Assembly (NCBI GenBank): GCA_947595635.1
Contig: CANQEU010000016.1
Location: 1 to 43,569, forward strand
Direction: 5' to 3'
DNA length: 43,569 nt
DNA from: an uncultured Clostridia bacterium
GTDB taxonomy: Bacteria > Bacillota > Clostridia > Oscillospirales > Acutalibacteraceae
A program made the translations under genes and the position numbers. The notes under the pieces were generated by a model, which saw only the letters and a list, made by a program, of their open reading frames with translations, ran no database searches and had not been told where the DNA came from. Below, piece after piece: positions 1 through 8,784 of this stretch. Each line of letters starts with the position of its first letter. Position 1 is the stretch's first letter.

Positions 1-120
1 CCCGAAACATTTTATTTCGTTCGGAAACATCTCTCGTTTATGGGATATTTACTTTCAAGCTTTTGTTTGCTTTGGAGCGTTTGCGCTCGGCATTCTGCCC
101 TGTGAGGGAAGATTGATTAT
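1..120. repeat. Long interspersed repeat, copy 1 (cut by window edge)
   Basis: These 120 bases recur at 17561-17680 with only two differences that I can see. The repeat is probably longer on the left, because the second copy is preceded by further sequence that this window edge cuts off here. After base 120 the copies diverge, though scattered similarity (a GGCAGGCA stretch, then AT-rich sequence) continues to about 180. I see no reading frame, transposase or terminal inverted repeat, so I cannot say whether it is a mobile element remnant or another kind of intergenic repeat. Confidence 0.85.
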
Positions 121-212
121 GTGCTTGAAATCACTGGCAGGCATTCGCGTCTGCAAGATGGCTGCCGCTTGCAAATAAATTAAAAAAGAGCAACTTTACC
201 GCAGCAGGTATA

Positions 213-683
213 TTATAAATCCGATTCGTTATCGTCAATAGCCGTTATGTATTCTTCAAGTATTTTTGCCGCATCATAGACCAGCATAGCGCATGGGCGC
301 TTTTTGTAGTATTCGTTTGTCCTCTCCTCCGGCGTAAACGGCGTTGGAGCTTTTTTATCTATTCCCAAAAGCTCGCGGCAGATTATTGAGCCGTTTTGTT
401 TCCGAAACTGCTCTGCAAGCTCCTGTATTGTTTTGTAAAGCGCTTTTTTCTTCGCAGCAGCCTTTGGGTCATCGTACCCGAAAAGCAGTGACGCCGCCAT
501 AACCGTTCCGCTTACCGCGCCGCAGACCTCTCTCATTCTGCCCATTCCTCCGCCGAAGCCGCTTGCGATAAGCGCGGCGGTATCTTTTTCTATTCCGCAT
601 TTATCCGAAAACGCAAGCAATACGGACTGTGAACAGTTATATCCCTCTGTAAAATATTGCTTTGCTCTGTCAGCTCTTGACAT
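213..683 (-). CDS. C_GCAxxG_C_C family protein
   Basis: The 156-residue product has the spaced cysteine motifs of the C_GCAxxG_C_C family: NCSQ near the N terminus, GGGMGRMREVCGAVSG in the middle, then a CRELLG cysteine and a final RPCA cysteine. Such proteins are small, probably metal- or redox-binding, and functionally uncharacterised. I chose the ATG at 683 because GGAG sits 8 bases upstream; an in-frame ATG at 704 would place that GGAG inside the gene. It is transcribed away from the fumarase genes from its own promoter at 745-772. The family call is firm; the role is unknown. Confidence 0.85.
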   Translation of the reverse strand: MSRADRAKQYFTEGYNCSQSVLLAFSDKCGIEKDTAALIASGFGGGMGRMREVCGAVSGTVMAASLLFGYDDPKAAAKKKALYKTIQELAEQFRKQNGSIICRELLGIDKKAPTPFTPEERTNEYYKKRPCAMLVYDAAKILEEYITAIDDNESDL

Positions 684-744
684 ATTTATCACTCCAAAAA
701 TCAATTTTGCACGGGTAGGCGCTTAAAGCCGTGCTCTGATTTAA

Positions 745-772
745 ATTATAGCTTATTTTATGTTAAAGTAAA
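745..772 (-). promoter_or_regulatory. Sigma-A promoter for the C_GCAxxG_C_C gene
   Basis: On the minus strand a TTTACT -35 box (767-772) and a perfect TATAAT -10 box (745-750) are separated by 16 bases. Transcription would begin near 738, giving a leader of about 55 bases. It diverges from the fumarase promoter at 951-979. Confidence 0.6.
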
Positions 773-805
773 GAAGGCGGAGAAAAATTTAAGCGTCGCT
801 ATGGC

Positions 806-882
806 GAGCCCCTCGCCCGGCGGCCTTGCCGCCGGCTTCTCCTGCGGAGAAGCAGCCGCCGAAGGCGGCTGACGAGGGGCTC
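806..882. repeat. Cloverleaf-forming inverted-repeat element 1
   Basis: A 77-base element with four perfect stems. The closing stem is 806-815 with 873-882 (10 bp). Inside it, arm 1 is 817-824/828-835 (8 bp, loop CTT), arm 2 is 836-842/846-852 (7 bp, loop TGC) and arm 3 is 853-860/864-871 (8 bp, loop GAA). Only C816 and A872 are unpaired at the junction. It is GC-rich in an AT-rich setting and lies between the -35 boxes of two divergent promoters, so neither predicted transcript contains it. It is tRNA-sized but has no tRNA consensus bases. Function unknown; a DNA cruciform or a non-autonomous repeat are both possible. Confidence 0.8.
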
Positions 883-950
883 AGAGCAGAAATTACAGCG
901 CTCGCACAAAGCATTATCCCTTAATATAGCCGTTTAAGGTAAAAATCAAG

Positions 951-979
951 TTGAAAACACGCATATCTTGGATTATAAT
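951..979 (+). promoter_or_regulatory. Sigma-A promoter for the fumarase operon
   Basis: TTGAAA (951-956) and TATAAT (974-979) are 17 bases apart, so transcription should begin near 986. This rules out an in-frame ATG at 951 as the start of the alpha subunit. Confidence 0.75.
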
Positions 980-1010
980 ATATAAATACGGAGTTATCGG
1001 AGGTTTCGTA

Positions 1011-1862
1011 ATGGAAATCAGGAGAATTAAGGCAAGCGTTGTTGCCGAAACAGTTAAAAGACTGTTTATTGATTGTAATTATTTTATTGGCGATGATATA
1101 ACCTCAGCCCTGAAAAACGCGGTTGAAACGGAACGATCGCCGCTTGGAAAAAACGTGCTTTCTCAGCTTATTGAAAACAATAAAATCGCGGCGTCAGAGC
1201 AGATACCTATTTGTCAGGATACAGGTATGGCTGTTTTGTTTATAGAGTACGGCGATAAGGTTGTAATAGAGGACGGCAGCTTTGAGCAGGCGGTTGAACA
1301 GGGAGTACGCAGCGCGTATGACGAAGGGTATCTGCGCAAGAGCGTTGTAAGCGACCCGGTGTTCGACAGAAAAAACACGGGCGACAATACGCCTGCCGTA
1401 ATACATACAAAAATAGTCAGCGGAGACAAAATAAAAATACTCGCGGGCGGAAAAGGCTTCGGCAGCGAAAATATGTCGGCAGTTGCAATGCTTACGCCGT
1501 CTAAGGGCGTTGAAGGCGTAAAAAGCTTTATACTTGACACAGTGCGAAAAGCCGGCCCAAACCCATGTCCGCCAATAGTTGTCGGCGTGGGAATAGGCGG
1601 TACTTTTGAAAAGGCGGCGCAGCTTGCAAAGAAAGCGACGTTAAGAGACATAAACACAAAAAATGATGATGCGCGTTATGCCGCCATGGAGGACGAGCTT
1701 CTTGAAGCTATAAACAAAATGGGCTTTGGCCCTGCCGGCCTTGGCGGAACAACCACAGCCCTTGGAGTGAATATTGAAACATATCCCACCCACATAGCAG
1801 GAATGCCAGTCGCGGTCAATATCTGCTGTCACGCCGCGCGCCATAAAAGCGCTGTAATTTAA
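1011..1862 (+). CDS. fumA: Fumarate hydratase class I, alpha subunit
   Basis: This 283-residue protein matches the N-terminal (Fe-S) half of class I fumarase/tartrate dehydratase: it has the ICQDTG cysteine region near residues 65-75, an NPCPP cysteine region and the GIGGTFEKAA and GPAGLGGTTTALG motifs. With the next gene it makes the two-subunit, oxygen-sensitive [4Fe-4S] enzyme that interconverts fumarate and malate. The start is the ATG at 1011, 8 bases after CGGAGG and downstream of the promoter; an upstream in-frame ATG falls in the -35 box. A tartrate dehydratase alpha subunit would look similar, but fumarase is the likelier role in an anaerobic fermenter. Confidence 0.9.
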   Translation: MEIRRIKASVVAETVKRLFIDCNYFIGDDITSALKNAVETERSPLGKNVLSQLIENNKIAASEQIPICQDTGMAVLFIEYGDKVVIEDGSFEQAVEQGVRSAYDEGYLRKSVVSDPVFDRKNTGDNTPAVIHTKIVSGDKIKILAGGKGFGSENMSAVAMLTPSKGVEGVKSFILDTVRKAGPNPCPPIVVGVGIGGTFEKAAQLAKKATLRDINTKNDDARYAAMEDELLEAINKMGFGPAGLGGTTTALGVNIETYPTHIAGMPVAVNICCHAARHKSAVI

Positions 1863-1886
1863 CCGTTACGAAAGGTCTTGAATTGA

Positions 1887-2453
1887 ATGAATAACATAAA
1901 TAATATGAAAAGGCTGACTCTGCCCCTTTCTGAACAGGACGTTTTGAATTTGAGCGCAGGCGAAAGCGTGCTGCTCAGCGGAACTATGCTGACGGGACGG
2001 GACGCGGCTCACAAAAGATTATACGAGCTTATCGAAAACGGAAAGGAGCTTCCGATAGACATAAGAAATGAGCTTATATATTATGTCGGACCGGCTCCCG
2101 CCAAGCCCGGATATGCGGTTGGCCCTGCCGGCCCCACGTCAAGCTACAGAATGGACAAATACGCTCCTGCGCTTATGGATCTCGGACTGAGAGGAATGAT
2201 AGGCAAGGGCGCACGCTCACAAGAGGTAATAGATTCAATCATAAGGAACAAGGGCGTATATTTTGCCTGCATAGGCGGAGCAGCCGCGCTGATAGCCAAA
2301 AGCATAAAGAAAGAGGAGATACTCTGCTATGACGACTTAGGCACAGAGGCGGTTCGCAGATATACGGTCGAGGATTTTCCCTGTATTGTTGCAATAGACT
2401 GCAAGGGCAACAACGTATATGTTGACGGCGTAAAGCAATATTCAGAGGAATAA
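1887..2453 (+). CDS. fumB: Fumarate hydratase class I, beta subunit
   Basis: The 188-residue product matches the C-terminal domain of class I fumarase (TtdB/FumA C-terminal type). Visible hallmarks are LLSGTMLTGRDAAHKR near the N terminus, YVGPAPAKPG, the GPTSSYRMD substrate-binding segment, the GMIGKG loop and a GGAAAL stretch. It begins 24 bases after the alpha gene, preceded by AAAGGT, so the two are co-transcribed and should form one enzyme. Its start may be ATG 1887 or the in-frame ATG at 1905; the first fits the ribosome binding site. A strong hairpin follows. Confidence 0.9.
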   Translation: MNNINNMKRLTLPLSEQDVLNLSAGESVLLSGTMLTGRDAAHKRLYELIENGKELPIDIRNELIYYVGPAPAKPGYAVGPAGPTSSYRMDKYAPALMDLGLRGMIGKGARSQEVIDSIIRNKGVYFACIGGAAALIAKSIKKEEILCYDDLGTEAVRRYTVEDFPCIVAIDCKGNNVYVDGVKQYSEE

Positions 2454-2513
2454 GATTTTAAAATAACGCGAATTTGATTTAAAAGGTCTTTAAATAAAGC
2501 GATGAAAAAATAA

Positions 2514-2555
2514 AAAGTCCGAAGAGCTTTCATTAACGAAATTTCTTCGGACTTT
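2514..2555. terminator. Bidirectional terminator between fumB and glgP
   Basis: A 12-bp perfect stem (2514-2525 with 2544-2555) around an 18-base loop, flanked by A-runs on the left and T-rich sequence on the right, can end both converging transcripts. Confidence 0.8.
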
Positions 2556-2596
2556 ATATTTTATCCTTTAATCAGCGCCTTGATTTAAACTATATT

Positions 2597-4999
2597 TCAG
2601 CCAAGGTCAACCGGACTAAGCCCCCAAATCTTTTCCGCGTAATCCTTTATAGAGCGGTCGGCGGCAAAAATTCCGGCGTTTGCAATGTTTACAAGCGACA
2701 TTCTGTTCCATTGCTGTTTGTTTTCTGCATAAAGCGCGGAGGCCCTTTGCTGTGCGGAGGAATAATCCGCGAAATCCGCGAGAACCATATACGGGTCAAT
2801 ATTCATAAGAGAATTTGCTATCGCGCCAAAGCGTGTGTTGTTTATTTCGTCGATAGCGCCTCTTAAAATAGGATTGTTTTGATAATATACCATCGGATTA
2901 TATCCGCTTCTCTTAATGTTTTCAACCTCCGGCGTAGTAAGTCCGAACAGGAACATATTGTCGTTTCCTACCGCGTCGTTGATTTCAACGTTTGCTCCGT
3001 CGAGCGTTCCCATTGTTATTGCGCCGTTTATCATAAACTTCATATTGCTTGTTCCCGAAGCCTCTGTTCCGGCAAGTGAGATCTGTTCGCTTATCTCGCT
3101 TGCGGGAATCAGCTTTTCGGCAAGCGTAACACGGTAATCCTCAAGGTAAACTACCTTTAGCTTTTTATTTACCCTGTCGTCCTTTTCAATCTTTTGGCTC
3201 AATGCAACGATAAACTGAATTATCTGCTTTGCAAAGTAGTATCCGGGCGCGGCCTTTGCACCGAATATATATGTCTTAGGCGTAAAGTTTGCGTTTGGAT
3301 TTTCGCGCAGCCAGCGGTAGGTTGAAAGAATGTGAAGAGCGTTCATAAGCTGCCTTTTGTACTCGTGAAGCCTTTTTACCTGAACGTCGAAAATTGAATC
3401 GGGGTTTACGGTTACTCCGTTGTGCTTTTTAATATAATCCACCATCTTGAGCTTGTTCGCTCTCTTAATGCTTTCAAGCCTCTGCAAAACGGTGTTGTCG
3501 TCCTTGAACTCAAGCAGCTTCTTAAGCTGGGACGCGTCGCTTATATATTCCGTACCGATAAGCTCGTTTAGCAAATTGGCAAGCTGTGGGTTAGACTGGT
3601 TAAGCCAGCGACGATGAGCTATGCCGTTTGTAACATTTGTGAATTTTTGAGGGAATACGGTATAGAAGTCGTGGAATACGGTATCCTTCAGTATCTCACT
3701 GTGCAGGGCTGAAACACCGTTGACCTTATAGCCTGCGATAACGGCAAGATTAGCCATTTTTACAACGCCGTCGTTTATTATCGCCATTCTGCCGACCTGA
3801 TAGCCGTCAATTCCTCTTTGGTGCATTGCCGCGCAGAAACGCTTGTTAAGCTCGAAAAGTATTTCGTATATTCTCGGAAGCTTTGCCTTAAAGGTCTGCT
3901 CCTCCCAGCACTCAAGCGCCTCCTTCATAACGGTGTGGTTGGTGTATGCAATTGTACGGCTTGTAAGATCCCAAGCCTTGTCCCACTCATAGCCGCATTC
4001 GTCCATAAGAATCCTCATAAGCTCAGGAACGGCAAGCACAGGATGAGTGTCGTTTAAGTGTATTGCAACATAATCGGGAAGATTATCAAGCGTCTGATAA
4101 TTCCTGAGATGTCTGTTAATAATATCGTGAATAGTTGCCGAAACAAGGAAGTATTGCTGATTAAGACGAAGACTCTTGCCTTCCGGATGATTGTCGCCGG
4201 GATACAGCACCTTCGTTATTGATTCCGCCATAGCGTTCTGCTCGATAGCGCGCAGATAATCGCCGTCGTTGAAAAGCTGCATGTCAAAGGCGTTTGACTT
4301 TGCCGCCCATAATCTCAAACGGCTTACTCCCTTTCCGTCGTGGCCTGCGACCATCAAATCATACGGTATTGCGACAACATTGTATGAATCTACAATATCA
4401 ACCTTATGGAAGCCGTCCTTCCATTCCTCAACAACGTGACCGTTGAATTTAACGGTTATCGCCTTTTCAGGGTGATCCTGAAGCCAAACTCCGCCGCCTG
4501 GAAGCCAAAAATCAGGCATTTCGGTCTGCCAGCCGTCTATAAGCTTTTGACTGAAGATACCGTATTCATAGCGCAGAGAATACCCCATAGACGGGTACGA
4601 TTGAGACGCCAGAGCGTCAAGAAAACAGGCGGCAAGACGGCCAAGTCCGCCGTTGCCCAGACCGGCGTCCGGCTCCTGCTCATAAACGCTGTCAAGCTTA
4701 ACGCCCAAATGCTTTAAAGCTGTGCTGAAGGTTTCCTCAAGCTTTAGGTTGTAAAGATTGTTCTTAAGGGAACGTCCCATAAGAAATTCCATACATAAAT
4801 AGTAAACTGTTTTTTTACCCTGTTGAACAGCCTTGTGTGAAAAATCGGAGTATTCAGATGTGAGCAAATCCTTTATTACAAGAACTACTGCCTTATAAAA
4901 ATGCTCGTCAGTCGCGTCCTTTTGTGATACTCCGAAGTTGTGGCTGAGCTTTGTAAGGATCATTTCCTCAGCCTGCTCCGCTGACAATTTCAAATTCAT
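2597..4999 (-). CDS. glgP: Glycogen/maltodextrin phosphorylase
   Basis: The 800-residue product is a full-length GT35 phosphorylase. It shows MEFLMGRSLKNNL, the EPDAGLGNGGLGRLAACFLD segment, VQVKRLHEYKRQ and the pyridoxal-phosphate region EASGTSNMKFMINGA, whose lysine carries the cofactor. It releases glucose 1-phosphate from glycogen or from the maltodextrins that starch digestion yields, so it fits the extracellular amylases in this window. An AAAGGAGG site precedes the ATG. It is a single-gene transcript with its own promoter and a shared terminator with fumB. Whether it prefers glycogen or imported maltodextrin cannot be read from the sequence. Confidence 0.95.
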   Translation of the reverse strand: MNLKLSAEQAEEMILTKLSHNFGVSQKDATDEHFYKAVVLVIKDLLTSEYSDFSHKAVQQGKKTVYYLCMEFLMGRSLKNNLYNLKLEETFSTALKHLGVKLDSVYEQEPDAGLGNGGLGRLAACFLDALASQSYPSMGYSLRYEYGIFSQKLIDGWQTEMPDFWLPGGGVWLQDHPEKAITVKFNGHVVEEWKDGFHKVDIVDSYNVVAIPYDLMVAGHDGKGVSRLRLWAAKSNAFDMQLFNDGDYLRAIEQNAMAESITKVLYPGDNHPEGKSLRLNQQYFLVSATIHDIINRHLRNYQTLDNLPDYVAIHLNDTHPVLAVPELMRILMDECGYEWDKAWDLTSRTIAYTNHTVMKEALECWEEQTFKAKLPRIYEILFELNKRFCAAMHQRGIDGYQVGRMAIINDGVVKMANLAVIAGYKVNGVSALHSEILKDTVFHDFYTVFPQKFTNVTNGIAHRRWLNQSNPQLANLLNELIGTEYISDASQLKKLLEFKDDNTVLQRLESIKRANKLKMVDYIKKHNGVTVNPDSIFDVQVKRLHEYKRQLMNALHILSTYRWLRENPNANFTPKTYIFGAKAAPGYYFAKQIIQFIVALSQKIEKDDRVNKKLKVVYLEDYRVTLAEKLIPASEISEQISLAGTEASGTSNMKFMINGAITMGTLDGANVEINDAVGNDNMFLFGLTTPEVENIKRSGYNPMVYYQNNPILRGAIDEINNTRFGAIANSLMNIDPYMVLADFADYSSAQQRASALYAENKQQWNRMSLVNIANAGIFAADRSIKDYAEKIWGLSPVDLG

Positions 5000-5052
5000 G
5001 GTTTTCCTCCTTTGACCGCTCTCTGATAATAAAATTTCAGAGTACTGTTATG

Positions 5053-5081
5053 ATTATACACTGAAACAAAGGTTATTTCAA
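5053..5081 (-). promoter_or_regulatory. Sigma-A promoter for glgP
   Basis: On the minus strand TTGAAA (5076-5081) and TATAAT (5053-5058) are 17 bases apart. Transcription would start near 5046, giving a leader of about 47 bases. Confidence 0.75.
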
Positions 5082-5242
5082 CTAAAAATCGCATAATTAC
5101 AGTAATCTTTAAATTCGCATTGTATTTTGCATGGCAAGGGATTTAATTTGAATTAAAACGACGGAGATATTTCGACAAATAAAGACAGTTAATATCAAAA
5201 AAGACTTAATAACAAAAGAAAAGAAAAATTGCTAAAAAACAC

Positions 5243-5272
5243 TTTACAAGTTTTCAAAGTTTGTATTATAAT
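5243..5272 (+). promoter_or_regulatory. Sigma-A promoter for zapA-U32-dut
   Basis: TTTACA (5243-5248) and TATAAT (5267-5272) are 18 bases apart; transcription would start near 5279. The 160 bases between this and the divergent glgP promoter are AT-rich with no clear structure. Confidence 0.65.
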
Positions 5273-5310
5273 ACTATAATAGGGTTCAGTATGTGAAAGG
5301 ACTGGTTTTT

Positions 5311-6165
5311 GTGAGTGAAAAAACAAGGGTAAGATTAAGAATAGTCGGCAGTGAATTTGTTGTATCAGCCGATGAAGACAGGGATTATATTGTTAAAATA
5401 AGCAATATGGTAGACGAGCAGATAAAGGAGATACTGCGCCAGAGCGACTCTATGAGCGTATCAATGGCAGCTATTCTTGCCGCTATCAATTACTGTGACG
5501 AGCTTGAAAAGAAGAGTATCATAGCCGAGGAGCTGCTTAGAAGGACTGAAACAAGCGAATCCCTTGCAAGCAGGGCTTGTGCCGAGCTTGATCAGCTTAG
5601 GGTTGAAAACAAGCAGTTAAGGGAGGAGAAGCTTGGTCTGCACAAGGTTATAGAATCGCTCCAAGGCGCCGGCGCGGCAGAACAAAAGGAAGAGGAATCT
5701 CCGCAGCAGCTGAGAATACCGCTTCCCGACGATAAAAAAGAGGCTGAAAAAGAGGAGCTTAATAAGGAAGAAAAAGCGCAGGAGCACCGTAATGTAGGCG
5801 GTGAGGACGCCGCTTTAAACGAAAAAGCCGAGGCTTACGAAAAGGTAGACAGCGCCGCCGTGCAGACTGAAAAGCCTCAGACGCAGGCTGCTGCGCCTAT
5901 GACCGAAAGACAGATGCTGGAGGAAAAAAGAAAGGCGCTGCTTAATCAGAGAAGCAAAAACGCCCCCCAGAATCAAAACAGACCAAAGCCGTTTCGCCCT
6001 GTCAACAGCGCGAAATCAGGCGGAGGAGCCTTTTCCGGAAACGCAAAGGGCGAAACAAAGATAAATTACAGAGATAACGATAAAATAAGCGGCAGCTTCC
6101 GCAGAAATGAATTTGCCGACGCTCACGGCGAAGACGAGATGCTGAGCTTTTTTGACCAAAGATAG
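5311..6165 (+). CDS. zapA: Cell division protein ZapA with long charged tail
   Basis: The first 90 or so residues form a ZapA domain (VRLRIVGSEF, then a helical region ending in a coiled coil around residues 60-115). ZapA binds FtsZ polymers and stabilises the Z ring. The protein is 284 residues, far longer than the usual 90-110, because a low-complexity Glu/Lys/Ala/Gln tail and then an Asn/Arg-rich end follow the coiled coil. The GTG at 5311 has AAAGG about 10 bases upstream; a GTG at 5293 is possible but lies only about 14 bases from the likely transcription start. It is the first gene of an operon with the U32 peptidase, a common Clostridia order. Confidence 0.8.
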   Translation: MSEKTRVRLRIVGSEFVVSADEDRDYIVKISNMVDEQIKEILRQSDSMSVSMAAILAAINYCDELEKKSIIAEELLRRTETSESLASRACAELDQLRVENKQLREEKLGLHKVIESLQGAGAAEQKEEESPQQLRIPLPDDKKEAEKEELNKEEKAQEHRNVGGEDAALNEKAEAYEKVDSAAVQTEKPQTQAAAPMTERQMLEEKRKALLNQRSKNAPQNQNRPKPFRPVNSAKSGGGAFSGNAKGETKINYRDNDKISGSFRRNEFADAHGEDEMLSFFDQR

Positions 6166-6170
6166 TCATT

Positions 6171-8231
6171 ATGAACAACGGTATTGAGATCCTTGCGCCG
6201 GCAGGAGCTTTTGAAAGCATAAAGGCTGCCGCCGCAACGGGAGCGACAGCCGTATATGTGGGAGCCCAAAGCTTCAGCGCACGGGCTGCCGCCGCTAATT
6301 TCGGCAGCGGCGAGCTTTCCGAAGCCGTGGCTTACTGCCACGAAAGAGGAATGAAGCTTTACCTTGCCGTAAATACGCTTATTCGGGACGATGAGCTGCC
6401 GCAGGCTCTTGAGCTTGTGAAGAACGCCTGTGAATGCGGCGTTGACGCGCTTATCGTTCAGGATCTCGGGCTTGCCTCGTTAATAAAGCAGGCGGCGCCT
6501 GAGATGCCGCTGCACGCCTCGACCCAGATGTCCGTACACACTCCACAGGGCGCAAGGCTTTTATATTCACTCGGCTTTAAACGAGTTGTGCTCGCAAGGG
6601 AGCTTTCAAGAGATGAGATTTTTGAAATAGTGAATTCCTGCCCGATTGAAACAGAGGTGTTCGTTCACGGCGCTCTTTGTATGTGCGTTTCGGGTCAATG
6701 TGAATTCAGCGCCGTGCTTGGCGGCAGAAGCGGCAACAGAGGGCGCTGCGCCCAGCCGTGCAGACTGCCGTTTTATATCGACGGCGGAAACGGATATGCG
6801 CTTAGCCTTAAGGATAATTCGCTGTTGGAGCATCTTTCGGAGCTTGAAGAGATGGGGGTCACCTCGGCTAAGATAGAGGGGAGAATGAAACGCCCCGAAT
6901 ATGTTGCCGCGGCGGTTGACGCTTGCGAAGCGGCGCTTTCGGGCAAGGACGACTGCGGCAGGCGTGCAAGACTTGAGGCTGTTTTTTCACGCAGCGGCTT
7001 TACGGACGGATATTATACCGGCAAAATAGACAAAAATATGTTTGGCGTGCGCTCAAAGGAAAACGTTACTGCCGCAGACGGCAGGCTTATGTCGCAGCTG
7101 AGAAATCTTTATAAGGACGAGCGGAAAAGATTTCCCTTGAGCTTTAAGCTTGTTCTAAAAAGCGAGGAACCTGCAAGGCTTTATGCAAGAAGCGGAGGCT
7201 TTTCGGCAGAGGCGGTCGGAGATATACCGGAAAAGGCGGTAAGGACTTCGATAAATTCCGAAAAAGCGAGGGCGCAGCTTGTGAAAACCGGCGGAACGCC
7301 GTTTATCGCTGAGAATATTGAGCTTGAAATAGACGACGGACTCGCTTTTCCCGTTTCAATGCTTAACGCAATGCGCCGCAGCTGCATTGAAAAAATCGAG
7401 GAGCAGCTTCGTTTTGATAAAAGGAAGGACTTTAAAGACGTAAGCCTTAATATCGGCGATACATACACCGCAAAGAAAACGCCGAGCGTAAGGGTGCGCC
7501 TTGCCGATTGCGGCGTGCCGGATGAATTTAAGAGTTGTGAGCTTGTTTATGTTCCTCTATTCTCTCCGGCGGACGAGATAAAAAGACTTATCAGTTCAGG
7601 CTTCAGGCTTGGAGCCGAGCTGCCAAGATGTATATTCGGCGCTGAGGAAGCCGTTAAAAAACAAATTGAAAAAATAAAAGGGCTCGGCGTTGAGGACGCG
7701 CTTGTTTCAAATCTCGGCGCGATTGACCTTGCCTTAAACGCCGGAATGAAAGCGCACGGCTCGTTTGCGCTGAACGCGTATAACACATATGCACTCAACG
7801 AGCTTGAATTGCTGCGCTTGAGCGATGTGGAGCTTTCGCCGGAGCTTGCGGCGGAGCAAATAAAACGCTTGGGCGGAAATATAAAAAGAGGAGCGGTCAG
7901 CTGCGGCGAGATGCCGCTTATGGTAACAAGGGTGTGTCCTGCGAAAAACGGCGGACAGTCCTGCTCCGAATGCGGCGGAAAAAAATATATAACAGACAGA
8001 AAAAACAACCGTCTTATGCTTAAATGCGACGGCTTCAGCACAGAGGTGTTAAATCCTGTTTTAATGTACGCACAGCATATTTTACAACCGTGCGGCTGTC
8101 TGGATTTCTTCACCCTGCGCTTTTCAACACAGAGCAAAGCGCAGATGCTTAAGATTTACAATGCCGTTGTAAGCGGAAGGCATTTAAGCGGAGATTACAC
8201 AAACGGAATGTATAAAAGGGGAGTTATTTAA
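6171..8231 (+). CDS. U32 family peptidase (DUF3656-type, RlhA/YrrO-like)
   Basis: This 686-residue protein opens with EILAPAGAFESIKAA and carries the U32 signature around residues 160-200: EVFVHGALCMCVSGQC, then GNRGRCAQPCR. The C-terminal half contains further cysteines, among them a CSECGG and a CDGFSTE segment. Members of this family include E. coli RlhA (23S rRNA C2501 hydroxylation) and TrhP/YrrO-type tRNA uridine hydroxylation proteins, so RNA hydroxylation is likelier than collagen degradation despite the old peptidase name. It starts 6 bases after zapA with little ribosome binding site of its own, suggesting translational coupling, and dut follows after 2 bases. Confidence 0.85.
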   Translation: MNNGIEILAPAGAFESIKAAAATGATAVYVGAQSFSARAAAANFGSGELSEAVAYCHERGMKLYLAVNTLIRDDELPQALELVKNACECGVDALIVQDLGLASLIKQAAPEMPLHASTQMSVHTPQGARLLYSLGFKRVVLARELSRDEIFEIVNSCPIETEVFVHGALCMCVSGQCEFSAVLGGRSGNRGRCAQPCRLPFYIDGGNGYALSLKDNSLLEHLSELEEMGVTSAKIEGRMKRPEYVAAAVDACEAALSGKDDCGRRARLEAVFSRSGFTDGYYTGKIDKNMFGVRSKENVTAADGRLMSQLRNLYKDERKRFPLSFKLVLKSEEPARLYARSGGFSAEAVGDIPEKAVRTSINSEKARAQLVKTGGTPFIAENIELEIDDGLAFPVSMLNAMRRSCIEKIEEQLRFDKRKDFKDVSLNIGDTYTAKKTPSVRVRLADCGVPDEFKSCELVYVPLFSPADEIKRLISSGFRLGAELPRCIFGAEEAVKKQIEKIKGLGVEDALVSNLGAIDLALNAGMKAHGSFALNAYNTYALNELELLRLSDVELSPELAAEQIKRLGGNIKRGAVSCGEMPLMVTRVCPAKNGGQSCSECGGKKYITDRKNNRLMLKCDGFSTEVLNPVLMYAQHILQPCGCLDFFTLRFSTQSKAQMLKIYNAVVSGRHLSGDYTNGMYKRGVI

Positions 8232-8232
8232 T

Positions 8233-8673
8233 ATGGAAACGGTAAAAATAAAAAAGGTGAGAGAAAACGCGGTTGTACCGCAAAGGGCGACAAGCGGCTC
8301 GGCAGGAGCGGATTTGTGCGCCTGTATTGACGAGCCTGTTATTATAAATCCGGGCGAGCTTGTAAAAATTCCGACGGGCATTGCGATAGCTCTTCCGTCC
8401 GAGCAGTTCGGCGCATTTCTTTTTGCAAGGAGCGGTCTTGGCGTTAAGCACGGCATATGCCTTTCAAACGGAGTGGGAGTTGTCGACAGCGATTACAGAG
8501 GGGAAATATCTGTCGGACTGTGCAACGTAGGGAATAAGCCGTATGCGGTTGAGCCGGGCGAAAGGATAGCGCAGATGGTTATAATGCCTGTTTCGGTTAT
8601 GCCGCTGTGTGAAGCGGACGAGCTTGACGAAACCGAAAGAGGAGCCGGCGGCTTTGGCTCGACAGGAAGATAA
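8233..8673 (+). CDS. dut: dUTP diphosphatase
   Basis: The 146-residue protein carries all five trimeric dUTPase motifs in order: SAGADLCA, ARSGLGVKHG, NGVGVVDSDYRGEI, GERIAQMVI and the C-terminal GAGGFGSTGR arm that closes over the substrate. It hydrolyses dUTP to dUMP, keeping uracil out of DNA and feeding dTMP synthesis. GGGGAG lies 8 bases before the ATG, inside the end of the U32 gene. It is the last gene of the zapA operon. No strong terminator hairpin is visible after it. Confidence 0.95.
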   Translation: METVKIKKVRENAVVPQRATSGSAGADLCACIDEPVIINPGELVKIPTGIAIALPSEQFGAFLFARSGLGVKHGICLSNGVGVVDSDYRGEISVGLCNVGNKPYAVEPGERIAQMVIMPVSVMPLCEADELDETERGAGGFGSTGR

Positions 8674-8784
8674 AAAAAGATTGATTAATAATATTTTTCC
8701 ACATTGTAGGCTTCGGCTATTATTTTAGTCTATTATTACTATGTATTGTATAAAAAAATTGTGAAAAAAATTTATAAAAATACT

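Noticed and set aside
806-882. tRNA or tRNA-like gene, because of 77-base cloverleaf shape
   Set aside because: Arm lengths, triloops, and absence of the T-loop, D-loop and anticodon consensus exclude a tRNA.
7547-8137. 196-residue minus-strand reading frame inside the U32 peptidase gene
   Set aside because: It is antisense to a well-supported gene, has no recognisable domain, and follows from that gene's codon bias.
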